From assembly GCA_019638385.1 (NCBI GenBank), contig JAHBTW010000002.1:124001-188000 (forward strand): a stretch of DNA of 64,000 nucleotides. Reading direction: 5' to 3'. This stretch comes from Saprospiraceae bacterium (lineage in GTDB: Bacteria > Bacteroidota > Bacteroidia > Chitinophagales > Saprospiraceae). Made by a program: the position numbers and the translations under genes. The notes under the pieces were generated by a model, which was not told the origin of the DNA, ran no database searches, and saw only the letters and a program-made list of their open reading frames with translations. Each line of letters starts with the position of its first letter. Position 1 is the stretch's first letter. Positions 51,867 through 61,912 of the stretch are shown piece by piece.

Positions 51867-54800
51867 ATGGTTCGTTCTTTACGGCAACTACTTATGCTCT
51901 TCGCATTGGCAGTTTTTTCGCTGCCTGCTTTCGCACAGGAATTTCAACCGGAAATTCAGGCTTATCTTCGAATATCCAAATCGAAGTGGAAGCTCACCGA
52001 CACCGACATCAACAACTGGGCGGTTTCTGACCAATACACCCAGCCGAAAACCGGCATCACTTACACTTACCTGCATCAGGAAGTAGCCGGCATTCGCATT
52101 TTCAATGCGGTCAGCGCCATGGCCATTCGCAACGGGCAGGTGGCGCACTTCGCCAACCGATTCCATGCCGATGCCGCCGCCAGGGCCAATGCCACACAAC
52201 CCTCGCTCCAGCCCGAAGCTGCCATACTGGCCGCTGCCGCACACCTCAATCTGAGCGTGACGGAAACGCCCAAATTGCTCAACACCAATGCCGAACGCCA
52301 CATTTACACCTTCTCCAACTGCGGCATCGCTCATCGCGAAATAGAGGTAGAACTCCTCTTTGTGCCCGTGGGCAATGCGCTCCGGCTCGCCTGGAACGTC
52401 AACATGGACCTGCGCAGCAGCGCCGATTGGTGGAACATCCGCGTGGATGCCGTTACCGGCGAATACCTCGAAAAAAACAACTGGACGCTCCACTGTGATT
52501 TTGGCGACAGCCACCAACATGGCGCATCCTGTCGCAGCATCGGCCAATCGCACGTAGCGGAACGGAGTTCCGCCAAACATGCAATCGCCGCTACCGCCGC
52601 CAACCTGAACTCCGGCACTTACAATGTGTTTGCCTTGCCGGCAGAAGCGCCCACTTTCGGAGATCGCGCCCTGTTGGCGCAACCGCACTCAGCGGAAGCT
52701 TCGCCCCTCGGTTGGCATCAGGTGCCTTTGGAGGAAGCAGGCGACACCATTTATACCATCACACGCGGCAACAACGTGTATGCTTATGAAGACCGCAACG
52801 CCACCAATCAACCCGGTTACTCGCCCGACGGCGGCCCGGAACTCAACTTCGATTTTCCCATAGACCTCGATCAGCCTCCTCTCTCCAACGAAGATGCCAT
52901 CATCACCAACTTGTTTTATGTAAACAACATGCTGCACGACATCCTGTATGTGCATGGGTTTGATGAAAGAGCCGGCAATTTTCAGGCGCACAATTTCGAT
53001 CTCGGCGGCCAGGGAGGCGACTTCGTGCGCGCCGAAGCCCAGGACGGCGGCGGCACCAACAACGCCAACTTTTCCACTCCTGCCGACGGCAACAACGGCC
53101 GCATGCAGATGTTCTTATGGACTTCCAATGCAGCCCACACGCTGACCGTGACCTCGCCGGAGAGCGCCGAAGCATCCTACACAGTGGTGAACGCAGGGTT
53201 CGGCCCCGGATTCGGCACGCCGGTTACCGGGCAATTGGTACTCATCGTGGACGATATCGAACCGTTCAACGACGGGTGCAGTGAATTTACCAACGCCGCC
53301 GACATCGCCGGCAAAATCGCCGTGGTGGATCGCGGCAACTGCAATTTTATTGCCAAAGTGAACGCTGCGGAAGCGGAAGGCGCCATCGCAGTGATTGTAA
53401 TCAACAATGTAGCCGGAGCGTCTATCGTGATGGGCGGTACGGGCAGCAGCAGCATCCCGGCAGCCATGATTACACAAGCCAACGGGAATATACTCAAAGC
53501 CCTGCTCGAAGATGGCGAAACCATTGAAGTGACCATCTCCGCTCCTACAGGCGAAATCAATCAAAGCCGCGACGGCTCCTTAGACAACGGCATCATTGCG
53601 CACGAATACGGCCACGGTCTTTCTATCCGGCTCACCGGAGGCCCCTCTAACTCCAACTGCCTGTCGAATGCAGAACAGGGCGGCGAAGGCTGGAGCGACT
53701 GGCTCGGCCTCATCCTCACCATCCAACCCGAAGATGCGGCCACCGATTCGCGCGGCATCGGCACTTACGCTTCCAGAGACAACACCGGTCGCGGTATCCG
53801 CCGCTTCCCCTACTCTTTCGACCAAAACATCAATCCGCATACCTACGGCAGCCTCGCGAGCAGCAACGGCGTACACGCCATCGGCGAAATATGGGCGCAG
53901 GTAGCCTGGGATTTGACCTGGAAACTCATTGAAGCAGAAGGGTTTGACCCCGACTGGTACGAAGGTACCGGCGGCAACAACACCGCCATGCGTTTGGTGA
54001 TTGAAGGCATGAAACTTCAGCCCTGCGGCCCCGGCTACCTGGACGCCCGCGACGCCATCCTCGCGGCCGATGCGCTCCTCTACGACAACGCCCACCGATG
54101 CATCATCTGGGAGGCTTTCGCCGGAAGGGGTATGGGCAAAAGCGCCGTACAAGGTAGTGCCGGCGCCACCGGCGACGAGGTGCAAAACTTTCAGGTACCC
54201 AACATTTGCCTCACGCCGTTACAGGCTCCCATTGCCAACTTCAGCGCCGACGTGACCGCCAACTGCTTCGGCATTTTCAGTTTTACCGATTTATCGGAAG
54301 AAATTCCGCAGGCATGGTTCTGGGATTTCGGCGACGGCAATACCAGTGAAGAAGAAAGCCCCGCCCACGCTTATGATGTACCCGGTGTTTATACCGTATC
54401 GCTCACCGTAACCAATACGCTGGGAACGGATACCTACACCCTCGAAGTAGAATACACCATTGCCCCCGCTCCGGCGGTATCCGGCATCACTGCTGTGTGC
54501 GAAGGCGCCGAAACCGTGCTCACCGCAGCCGTGGAACCCGGCAAAACGGCGATATGGAGCGCCGACGGCGCCGTGGTCTTCACCGGCGCGAATTTCCAAA
54601 CGCCCGCCATCACAGCGCCGGTGACCTACACCGTACTACAGTTGGATGACAAACCGGTTCAACAGGTAGGTCCGGCCGACAACAGCTTCGGTACCGGCGG
54701 CAATCACAATACCGGCTTCGACGGCCAGGTGCTTTTTGAAGCGTTTGAGCCGCTGCGCATTCTCTCCGTATTGGTGTATGCGCAAGGCGAAAGCAACCGC

Positions 54801-55625
54801 ACCATCCGCCTGCTCGATGAAGGCGGCAACGAATTACAAAGCGCCACGGTTTTGGTGCCGGACGGCGCCAACCGCGTCGCGCTCAACTTTGACGTGCCGG
54901 CGGCCGGCAAATACAGCCTCGCCAACGTCAGCGAAAACCTGTATCGCAACAACGCCGGCGCATCCTACCCTTATCTGATTGATAATCTGATTAGTATATA
55001 CAGCTCCAACGCCACCGGTACCACGCTGAGTTTCTATTACTATTTCTACGATTGGGAAGTACAGGAAGCCGCCTGCCTGAGCGAAACGGCAGAAGTGACG
55101 CTGGAAGTAAGCCCCGGCCCGCTGGCTGATTTTACTTCAGAGGCAGAAAATCTTACCGTGCAATTCACCGATGCGTCCATCAACGATCCGACTTCCTGGT
55201 CCTGGAATTTCGGCGACGGCTCACCCCTTTCCAACGAGCAGAACCCGGAACATGCCTACTCCGCCGACGGCGAATACGAAGTGGAATTGACGGTATCCAA
55301 CGGGGTGTGTTCCAGCATTACGCGCCAAACGGTGACGGTGGAAGACCTGACCTCTTCTACACAAAATCTCGCCGATGCTTTCGGTATGAAAGTGTTCCCC
55401 AACCCGGCCCGCAATGAGGTGACCATTGAAATCCTGTCGCCCGTCACCGGCCCGGTTCGCATAGAATTGCTCGACATGACCGGCAAAACCATACAGTTTC
55501 AGGATGCCAATCAGGCGCTTACTCATACGCGATTGGACACTTCCGCGCTTCCCGCCGGCGTGTATCACATCCGCGTGACGGGTCGCGAAGGTTCGGCGGT
55601 GCGCAAAGTAGCGATTGTGCGGTAG
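51867..55625 (+). CDS. Secreted M36 (fungalysin) metalloprotease with PA, PKD and T9SS sorting domains
   Basis: A 1252-residue exported protease. Order: signal peptide (MVRSLRQLLMLFALAVFSLP, cleaved at FAQ), FTP propeptide region (to about 200), M36 catalytic domain interrupted by a PA insert at about 440-560 (VDRGNCNFIAKVNAAEAEGA), zinc motif HEYGHGLSIRL (His579, Glu580, His583) with the downstream Glu in AIGEIWAQVAWDLTW, a PKD domain (about 795-875, WFWDFGDGNTSEEE), a region with a CUB-like or lectin-like fold, a second PKD domain (about 1085-1160), and the T9SS type A sorting domain (MKVFPNPARNEVTIEI ... YHIRVTGREGSAVRKVAIVR). An outer-surface or secreted protease. Terminated by the hairpin at 55656. 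Confidence 0.95.
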   Translation: MVRSLRQLLMLFALAVFSLPAFAQEFQPEIQAYLRISKSKWKLTDTDINNWAVSDQYTQPKTGITYTYLHQEVAGIRIFNAVSAMAIRNGQVAHFANRFHADAAARANATQPSLQPEAAILAAAAHLNLSVTETPKLLNTNAERHIYTFSNCGIAHREIEVELLFVPVGNALRLAWNVNMDLRSSADWWNIRVDAVTGEYLEKNNWTLHCDFGDSHQHGASCRSIGQSHVAERSSAKHAIAATAANLNSGTYNVFALPAEAPTFGDRALLAQPHSAEASPLGWHQVPLEEAGDTIYTITRGNNVYAYEDRNATNQPGYSPDGGPELNFDFPIDLDQPPLSNEDAIITNLFYVNNMLHDILYVHGFDERAGNFQAHNFDLGGQGGDFVRAEAQDGGGTNNANFSTPADGNNGRMQMFLWTSNAAHTLTVTSPESAEASYTVVNAGFGPGFGTPVTGQLVLIVDDIEPFNDGCSEFTNAADIAGKIAVVDRGNCNFIAKVNAAEAEGAIAVIVINNVAGASIVMGGTGSSSIPAAMITQANGNILKALLEDGETIEVTISAPTGEINQSRDGSLDNGIIAHEYGHGLSIRLTGGPSNSNCLSNAEQGGEGWSDWLGLILTIQPEDAATDSRGIGTYASRDNTGRGIRRFPYSFDQNINPHTYGSLASSNGVHAIGEIWAQVAWDLTWKLIEAEGFDPDWYEGTGGNNTAMRLVIEGMKLQPCGPGYLDARDAILAADALLYDNAHRCIIWEAFAGRGMGKSAVQGSAGATGDEVQNFQVPNICLTPLQAPIANFSADVTANCFGIFSFTDLSEEIPQAWFWDFGDGNTSEEESPAHAYDVPGVYTVSLTVTNTLGTDTYTLEVEYTIAPAPAVSGITAVCEGAETVLTAAVEPGKTAIWSADGAVVFTGANFQTPAITAPVTYTVLQLDDKPVQQVGPADNSFGTGGNHNTGFDGQVLFEAFEPLRILSVLVYAQGESNRTIRLLDEGGNELQSATVLVPDGANRVALNFDVPAAGKYSLANVSENLYRNNAGASYPYLIDNLISIYSSNATGTTLSFYYYFYDWEVQEAACLSETAEVTLEVSPGPLADFTSEAENLTVQFTDASINDPTSWSWNFGDGSPLSNEQNPEHAYSADGEYEVELTVSNGVCSSITRQTVTVEDLTSSTQNLADAFGMKVFPNPARNEVTIEILSPVTGPVRIELLDMTGKTIQFQDANQALTHTRLDTSALPAGVYHIRVTGREGSAVRKVAIVR

Positions 55626-55655
55626 GGCTGTTAATTCGAAAGAACAGACAAAAAG

Positions 55656-55690
55656 GAACCGGCTATTAATTGAATGGCCGGTTCTTTTTT
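55656..55690. terminator. Bidirectional intrinsic terminator
   Basis: GAACCGGC and GCCGGTTC form an 8-base stem with a 13-base loop; six T follow on the forward strand, and on the reverse strand the stem is followed by CTTTTT. It lies between the convergent M36 and esterase genes. The remaining gap to 55861 shows nothing else. Confidence 0.8.
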
Positions 55691-55861
55691 GATAAAAAGT
55701 ACGATAAAGCAGGAAATGAAATACTGGTGGAAGAAATACCACAATAAAAACTGCCTGTAAAATTACGGATAGAGTGTCATCCTCTAAGTGATTTGCGGGG
55801 GTCTTCGACCTACTGCTCTTCACTCATAAGATGACACTGCCCGGTGATCAATTCCGATGCC

Positions 55862-58657
55862 TCACTGCCGCAATATGCGCAACTGCTCTACGCCTTCTTT
55901 GTGGCGCAGCATCAGTATATATGTGCCCGCCGGTCCGTCTATATGCAGTTCGTGCTCGCCCGTGCCGTAGTCGCCGTAAGCCCTGCGACGTCCTGTTGCA
56001 TCATACAATACCACCTCTGCCAGCCAGAGCAGGCGAAGCGTAAACCGTCCATTGGTAGGATTGGGATATGCCACCCACTCTTTAGGCGCTCTTACCGTCT
56101 GCTCAATGCTGCTCACGGCGCATATACTCAGGGGCATATTGTAAAATGCCGACATACCGATGTCGTTGGCATTTTTCACCGGCGCATCTGCGCCGCCCAC
56201 ATGCGACACATAGCTCAGTCCGGTGAAGCCCGTCGCCGCTGCCGAAAGATTGAGCACGACCGTATGGCCCGCTACCTGCCCGCTCACTACGCTCGTAGCG
56301 GGAGCACCCTCCAACCGGAAATCCGTTTCCCAGCCCGGCGTCCAGGTGTAGGTGTCGGCAGTATGGCGCAGGCGCAGGGTGATTTGCGTCAGGTCGCAGG
56401 CAGAAAACCAGGCGCTATCCACTGTGGGCGGGTGTATATCGGGCATCGTCGGCGCATCGTAGAAATCTTTCGCCAACAGGCGGTACATATCGTTGCCGGC
56501 GCGCTGGTAGCCGTTGGTATAGTGGTAGTGGCACCCGTCGTGATTCATGCCGGTACTCGACATGATCTGCATTTGCGGAAGCTCCTCCGCCAACCGGCGC
56601 TGCGCTTCTTGTATGATGTGGAAATTGCCGGTCCAACAGCCGGGACGTATCTGGAAGAGGTATTCCCGTTCAAAGGAATAATCAGACTGCCAGTAGCTGC
56701 GCAGTTGCAGGTACTTGTTTTGGTAAGATTCCACCGTTTCGTTGTACCCCGGCAAGGCGTTTGTTTCACCTTGAAAAAACAGGATGGCGCGCACCCGATC
56801 ACGCAGACCGGCGCGCTCCATGCGCTGGTAGAAGCGCCCGTAAGAATGAGCCGTGCTGTGCGGCGCGGCGGAGTTGGGCATCATTTGGTCAATGGCAATG
56901 CCGCCGATGCCGCCGTTCATAATCGCCACCGGGATGCCTTGCTCCAGCACAATTTTTTCAGCCATGACCAAACCCCACTGCCCGCTGCGAACGTCGGCAT
57001 AGAGGTTGTCATCGTCCGCTTCCCGCCGCCAGCGGTAGAGGCTGTCGGCAACATTGACCAACCCAAAATTGCGCACAAAGGCATTGCGGTGATAGCGGTA
57101 GGCATGCGGAATGGAATCATCGGCAAAAAGGGGAATATTTGCCGCCGCATTGCTCTGTCCCTGAATGATATACGCATCGCCCGCCACCACGTCGCAGGCA
57201 TCCGCTTCGAGATACGCCGTGTCGTTTTTTATACCCGACAACCGGAAGGAATAGTTGGCCAATTCTGCCGGAATGTTTACCTGAAAAGAGAACTGTTCCG
57301 GTTCAGGGGCAAAATTCGTTTGCACGAGTACGTCGTTCCGAAATACGTCCAGACGCATCATGTCATACGCTCCGGGCGTTTGCAGGCTGCCCTGATATGC
57401 TGCTGCACCCAGGTTGGTAGCGGTGTTTCGGGGCAGTAGCTGGTAGTGCTGCGGCGCTTGCGCGAGAACGGTGTGCCGGCCCTGACGCATTTTTTTGTAA
57501 AACACAATGTCGCGGGCCAATCCCACAAAAGTTCTACGCGACAGATGGGCGTAGTCTCTGCCGTCGGGCGACAAGAGGGCCACATTTACGACGGCATGGT
57601 TTGCCAGGTAGCTGTCGAAAAATTCTTCCTCCACAAGGTTATAGTTTTCATCTAAGCGAAAAATCCAGTCGCTTGTGCCCCAGTATTGCTGGCGGGGTTG
57701 GCCCCACACGGCGCCGACGAGAAACCCGCTCTCTATCGCATGGAGAGACACCCCCTCATCGTTGGCCGGAATACTGCCGTAATGCCGGTCGAGTAGCATG
57801 TTTCCCCCGGTAGCATCGTGGACGGCAAGATATACATCCCGGTTGCTGACGGTATCCACCAAATATTGCCCCAGCGCTACAACGGCGCCGTCGGCCCCGA
57901 TTTGTACGCTGCGAAAATAGCTATGCAGCTTAGGAGACAAACGCTTCCAAATCAATTGCCCCTGCGCATCGGTGCGAAACAATTGCGCTTGCCAGGGCGC
58001 GGGAATCGAGGAAAAAGAGTAGCCGGCGAGTACATATCCGCCGTCAGGGGTTTGAGTCAGCGCGCGGGGTTCGTCATAAAACTGTTCATGGTATTCCGCC
58101 CAGAAATCAGGTTGTAAATTTTCATCCAGCACGGTCAGAAAAGCGCGGGTCGGGTGGAAGGCGCCGGCCCAGGCGAAGCTGCCGGTCAGTGCTATGCCGC
58201 CGGTGGAAGTGCGAATGACCGCATGGGCAGCCGCCCTCAAATTGAACAGGCCGAGAGTCGTATCCTGCAACAGCGTCCCCACCGCATCGAACTTCATCAC
58301 GAAGGCTTTACTGCTCGTATCGCCGGGTGTGCAGTGAATACAACTCCCCACGACTGCCATTTCGCCGGAAGGCAGTTCGGCAATACCGTTGAATGCTGTT
58401 GCCGTACCGCGCAACTGCGTTCTGAACCAAACCAAATCGCCGCAGTCGTTTAATTTGGCAATGAACCCGCCGTGCGCAATGGCGCCGGCCACCAGAAAAC
58501 CGCCGTTTTGGGCCGCAATGATTTGCCGGGGCACAATGCCTCCTTCAATGGTGTCCGGAAAAATGCGGCGTATTTCCTGTGCAGGAAGAGACTGGCCGTA
58601 AAGCAGGCTATACATGGATGCTGTAAGCGCCAAAACAATGGTAATTAACTTTTTCAT
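55862..58657 (-). CDS. Secreted SGNH esterase (sialate O-acetylesterase-like) with N-terminal repeats and T9SS sorting domain
   Basis: A 931-residue exported protein from MKKLITIVLALTASMYSLLY (58657). Residues about 35-400 contain repeated beta-propeller-like units (GGFLVAGAIAHGGFIAKLND, DGGYVLAGYSFSS). The esterase domain follows at about 490-745: block I IIQGQSNAAANIP with the nucleophile Ser, NGGIGGIAIDQMM, FFQGETNALPGY, and DGCHYHYTNGY with the Asp-His pair. The C-terminal 75 residues are a T9SS type A sorting domain (WVAYPNPTNGRFTLRL ... EQLRILRQ). Carbohydrate deacetylation at the surface is likely; the exact substrate is unknown. Confidence 0.9.
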   Translation of the reverse strand: MKKLITIVLALTASMYSLLYGQSLPAQEIRRIFPDTIEGGIVPRQIIAAQNGGFLVAGAIAHGGFIAKLNDCGDLVWFRTQLRGTATAFNGIAELPSGEMAVVGSCIHCTPGDTSSKAFVMKFDAVGTLLQDTTLGLFNLRAAAHAVIRTSTGGIALTGSFAWAGAFHPTRAFLTVLDENLQPDFWAEYHEQFYDEPRALTQTPDGGYVLAGYSFSSIPAPWQAQLFRTDAQGQLIWKRLSPKLHSYFRSVQIGADGAVVALGQYLVDTVSNRDVYLAVHDATGGNMLLDRHYGSIPANDEGVSLHAIESGFLVGAVWGQPRQQYWGTSDWIFRLDENYNLVEEEFFDSYLANHAVVNVALLSPDGRDYAHLSRRTFVGLARDIVFYKKMRQGRHTVLAQAPQHYQLLPRNTATNLGAAAYQGSLQTPGAYDMMRLDVFRNDVLVQTNFAPEPEQFSFQVNIPAELANYSFRLSGIKNDTAYLEADACDVVAGDAYIIQGQSNAAANIPLFADDSIPHAYRYHRNAFVRNFGLVNVADSLYRWRREADDDNLYADVRSGQWGLVMAEKIVLEQGIPVAIMNGGIGGIAIDQMMPNSAAPHSTAHSYGRFYQRMERAGLRDRVRAILFFQGETNALPGYNETVESYQNKYLQLRSYWQSDYSFEREYLFQIRPGCWTGNFHIIQEAQRRLAEELPQMQIMSSTGMNHDGCHYHYTNGYQRAGNDMYRLLAKDFYDAPTMPDIHPPTVDSAWFSACDLTQITLRLRHTADTYTWTPGWETDFRLEGAPATSVVSGQVAGHTVVLNLSAAATGFTGLSYVSHVGGADAPVKNANDIGMSAFYNMPLSICAVSSIEQTVRAPKEWVAYPNPTNGRFTLRLLWLAEVVLYDATGRRRAYGDYGTGEHELHIDGPAGTYILMLRHKEGVEQLRILRQ

Positions 58658-58804
58658 GGCAAGTAGATTTTGTGGTGAACATCTCAATCACTTTTACGCT
58701 GCAAAACTATGCCCGGAATATTCCGGCCTTGCCACCGGAAAGGGGTAATCCAAATAAATCCCATAATTGGGGGATGGTTAGCCGAATTGAGGGAGCAAAC
58801 CGTC

Positions 58805-61663
58805 TCAGCGCATCAACGTGGCTTCGCCGCTGCGCTCCTCCAGAGTTCCGTCGAGCAATTCAACGGCGATGCGCCACACATACACGCCGGCGGGCGCGGG
58901 GCGGCCGCGCGCATGGCCGTCCCAGCCGGAAGAGGGCTGATTGGGCGGCAGGCCGGTAGCGGAGTAGAGCATTCCGCCCCAGCGGTCGTACACTTGCAGG
59001 AGGCGCACTTGCCGCACTTCGGGGCCGACGTACACGGCCAACACATCGTTGATGCCGTCGCCGTTGGGCGAAAAGGCGTTGGGCACAAAAATACGCGCCT
59101 GCCGCTGCACCGTGAAGCGCAATTCGTCGCGGGCTTCACAACCGTCGGCATCCCATACCCGCAGGCCGAGGATGGTGTTTTGGACAGGGCGGACTTCGGG
59201 AGTCCAGCACCCCGTGCAAGATAAAATGCTGCCGTCTGACCACATCCAGCTTTCCGCCACGCCGCCGCTCAACCGGGGTTGCAGCCGTACCGATTCGCCC
59301 AGATTGAGCAGCACATCCACGCCCAGATCGAGCGTCAATTCCGTCACGCTGAGGCTTAATCGCACCATCGAATCGCAGCCGCCTATCCGGGAAAAAGTAT
59401 GGGTGTAAATACCGCCCTCGGTAAGCGCCTCGCCGAAGAAGGCATACTGCTCGCCGCTGCAAATCGTCACAGTTTGCTCCGTGAGTACCGGTTCGCCCAA
59501 CGCTGTGATGATGATGACCGTGCTGTCGCAACCGCCGATGAGGGTTTGGAGGCGAAGCGTATCCGTGCCGGGCAGCGCCGAGCCGTCGCACACAAAACGG
59601 TGAATGATCGTCGGGCCGCCGGTGTGGGGGTAAAGATTCAATTCGACCACTACGATGCTGTCGCAACCGGTACTGCCTGCAAAGCATTCCGTACCGCTCA
59701 ACCGGTCGGCATCGTAGCGCGTGCCGTTTATCATCAAAAAAGAATCGGGGCAGATGCTTGCCGCAAAAACATGGGGCAGATTAGGTTCCACCACTGCTTC
59801 TTTGGCAAAAAGGCATACATCATGGCCGGCCCTTACTTCCACGAGATACGTTCCCGCCGACAACCCTTCAAAAACAGAATCGGACTGCCACACGCCGCCG
59901 TTGAGTCGGTACTCGTAGGCGGGGTAAGCCCCCGTGGCCGAAACGGCAATAGCCCCCGGCGTATCGCAGCGGCATCCGTCTTGTCGGACGTCCAGTTCGA
60001 TATCAACCCAATAATCTACGACCACGGTACTGGTATCCAAAAACTCCGGCAGACAATCCTGGTACAACTGTCCCACAGCCGTATAGACGCCGTTGGCGGA
60101 AATGGGCAGGGCATAGCTGTTTTCCGGCGCCGGCGCTATGAGCACGCCGTCTTTGTACCAACGGATGCTGTTGGCATTGGTCCCTTGCAAATACAAGGTG
60201 TCCTGGCAGGGTATGGGTTCGGCGATCTCGATGTCGGGCAACAAATATTCTCGAAAGCCGGAAAAATACCCGCCCCAGCCCCGGTTTTCGGAGCGCCCCA
60301 AAATGGCGAATTGCAGCGGGCAGGTGGCGTTGATTTGAACGTTGCCGGTATAACCAATGCCTTTGTAGGTTACAAATGTTGCATTCCCCATCACGGGAAA
60401 AGGCCCCTGCAAAGTGCCGGCAATACCCGTAGTAGCTATCTCCGGATCGCAATCGGCTGTTGCAATGAGGAAAAAACTGCCGGAGTAGGAGCTGTTCAGG
60501 ATAAAATTGATTTTGGGAATATTGTCCACTCTGGAGCCGATTTCGCAGGAAATGGGCGGTACGAAGTTCAGCTCGGCGTTGTTGGGACTGGCGCCGCCGG
60601 CCAGCGATTGATATACAAAAACCGGCGCAGTGGTCTGTATGTACATGTTTTGCTGATTGACGTAAAAGCTGTTCGGCACGGTCAGATACTCGCCGGCATT
60701 GAGGTAGAATTGAATGATAGAACTGCCGTTGATGCGCACTTCGGTATTGTCGTAATGGGCAATAATGACAGGTGTTTCCAAAAACCGGGATTCATTGGTA
60801 AAGGCCGCCGCACCGCGCACCAAAACATACTCCGTACCCACATGCTCCACCGGCGTTATTTGGTCAATGCCCATGTCCTGACCGGCATTGGGATGCAAAG
60901 CCCACCAGGAGCCGCAACTCACCGCCACCGGCTTATCGGAAGCGATCAAAGCGCCGATGAGGCCGTTGAAATTGGGCATGACATTGACGTGGCAATAAAC
61001 GGAGAGTACATAAGATTCGCCGGCATTGAGAGTGAAAATAATTTCCTCAGCGGGCGTGATGGTGTTGTTCGCGGTGGCGCCGTTGTGCTGTACCTCAATG
61101 CCGGGCGCATAGCCGGAAATGGAGACCTGCGTATTGTCTTCCACTGCGAGGATGCCGATGAAATTCGACTGGTTGTTGCCGGCGCTGTTGATCAAATGCC
61201 CTACGCGGAACTGCGTGCCGAGGCTGTTGCGACCTTTTGCGGTAAGCGAAGTGGCCTGATCGAGTTGCTGTACGCGCAAGTTGGCATAAAATTTTTTGGC
61301 GCCGCGCACTATGATGCCATACCCGGAAAGGGGTGTGTTAAGCATGTGGTTCGGCACGAGAATAGCCGTGTGGCTGCTGTTGCCCAATACCAGTTCTGCG
61401 GGCGCGTTGTTCGCAATGGTCAGCACCGAATCTATGTAGGCTGCGCCGGGGCCGTAGGTCCGATAACTGACGGTGACCTGAAACGGCTCCGCTTCCGGCG
61501 TTGACAAGTAGAGCACCTGGATAGAAGTATTGTTCGCTCTGGCGTGCATGGGCGGTATCCAGTGTACGCTGTCCAATTGCGCGCGCAGCTCGCCGCCGCC
61601 GATCCCTGCAAGCAACAGGCACAACAAAGCCCTGATGTGTTTATTTGCGCTGCGCATGGCCAT
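58805..61663 (-). CDS. IgGFc-binding-domain surface protein with gliding-motility-associated C-terminal domain
   Basis: A 952-residue exported protein with a signal peptide (start MAMRSANKHIRALLCLLLAG). Residues about 60-400 match the IgGFc-binding N-terminal domain (SYRTYGPGAAYIDSVLTIAN, VPNHMLNTPLSGYGIIVRGA, AVSCGSWWALHPNAGQDMGI, GASPNNAELNFVPP). Between about 470 and 850 lie several beta-repeat modules (Ig/SprB-like; QTVTICSGEQYAFFGEALTE). The end is the T9SS type B sorting domain (IFVPNAFSPNGDGINDVLAV, LQVYDRWGGMLYS, VYVWRIAVEL). Known homologues are large adhesins; binding to IgG should not be assumed in an environmental bacterium. Confidence 0.88.
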   Translation of the reverse strand: MAMRSANKHIRALLCLLLAGIGGGELRAQLDSVHWIPPMHARANNTSIQVLYLSTPEAEPFQVTVSYRTYGPGAAYIDSVLTIANNAPAELVLGNSSHTAILVPNHMLNTPLSGYGIIVRGAKKFYANLRVQQLDQATSLTAKGRNSLGTQFRVGHLINSAGNNQSNFIGILAVEDNTQVSISGYAPGIEVQHNGATANNTITPAEEIIFTLNAGESYVLSVYCHVNVMPNFNGLIGALIASDKPVAVSCGSWWALHPNAGQDMGIDQITPVEHVGTEYVLVRGAAAFTNESRFLETPVIIAHYDNTEVRINGSSIIQFYLNAGEYLTVPNSFYVNQQNMYIQTTAPVFVYQSLAGGASPNNAELNFVPPISCEIGSRVDNIPKINFILNSSYSGSFFLIATADCDPEIATTGIAGTLQGPFPVMGNATFVTYKGIGYTGNVQINATCPLQFAILGRSENRGWGGYFSGFREYLLPDIEIAEPIPCQDTLYLQGTNANSIRWYKDGVLIAPAPENSYALPISANGVYTAVGQLYQDCLPEFLDTSTVVVDYWVDIELDVRQDGCRCDTPGAIAVSATGAYPAYEYRLNGGVWQSDSVFEGLSAGTYLVEVRAGHDVCLFAKEAVVEPNLPHVFAASICPDSFLMINGTRYDADRLSGTECFAGSTGCDSIVVVELNLYPHTGGPTIIHRFVCDGSALPGTDTLRLQTLIGGCDSTVIIITALGEPVLTEQTVTICSGEQYAFFGEALTEGGIYTHTFSRIGGCDSMVRLSLSVTELTLDLGVDVLLNLGESVRLQPRLSGGVAESWMWSDGSILSCTGCWTPEVRPVQNTILGLRVWDADGCEARDELRFTVQRQARIFVPNAFSPNGDGINDVLAVYVGPEVRQVRLLQVYDRWGGMLYSATGLPPNQPSSGWDGHARGRPAPAGVYVWRIAVELLDGTLEERSGEATLMR

Positions 61664-61863
61664 TGTTTTATTGGAAAAATCGGCTCCTTGCGGTTTCGTG
61701 GCTACCGGGTATTACAAAGATAGGAATAAAGACTTCTATGAATGCAGCAGAAAAGGCGTTGTGATGCTGCGCGACAATACCCGCGTAGTGTGCCGGCCCG
61801 ACGCCCACCCTGTCATTCCGTCGTGAAGCAGATTCCTCCCCACGCCGCAACGTGGTCCGGAAT

Positions 61864-61912
61864 AACTCCATGCTCTACGCTCTATGCCCTATGCTCCATG
61901 CTCTATGCCCTA
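61864..61912. repeat. ATGCTCTA heptamer-like repeats
   Basis: Runs of CTATGCTC/CTATGCCC (for example TCCATGCTCTACGCTCTATG) repeat about seven times in the gap between the IgGFc-protein gene and the aminotransferase gene. A related text occurs at 47960-48022 before korB. Confidence 0.55.
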
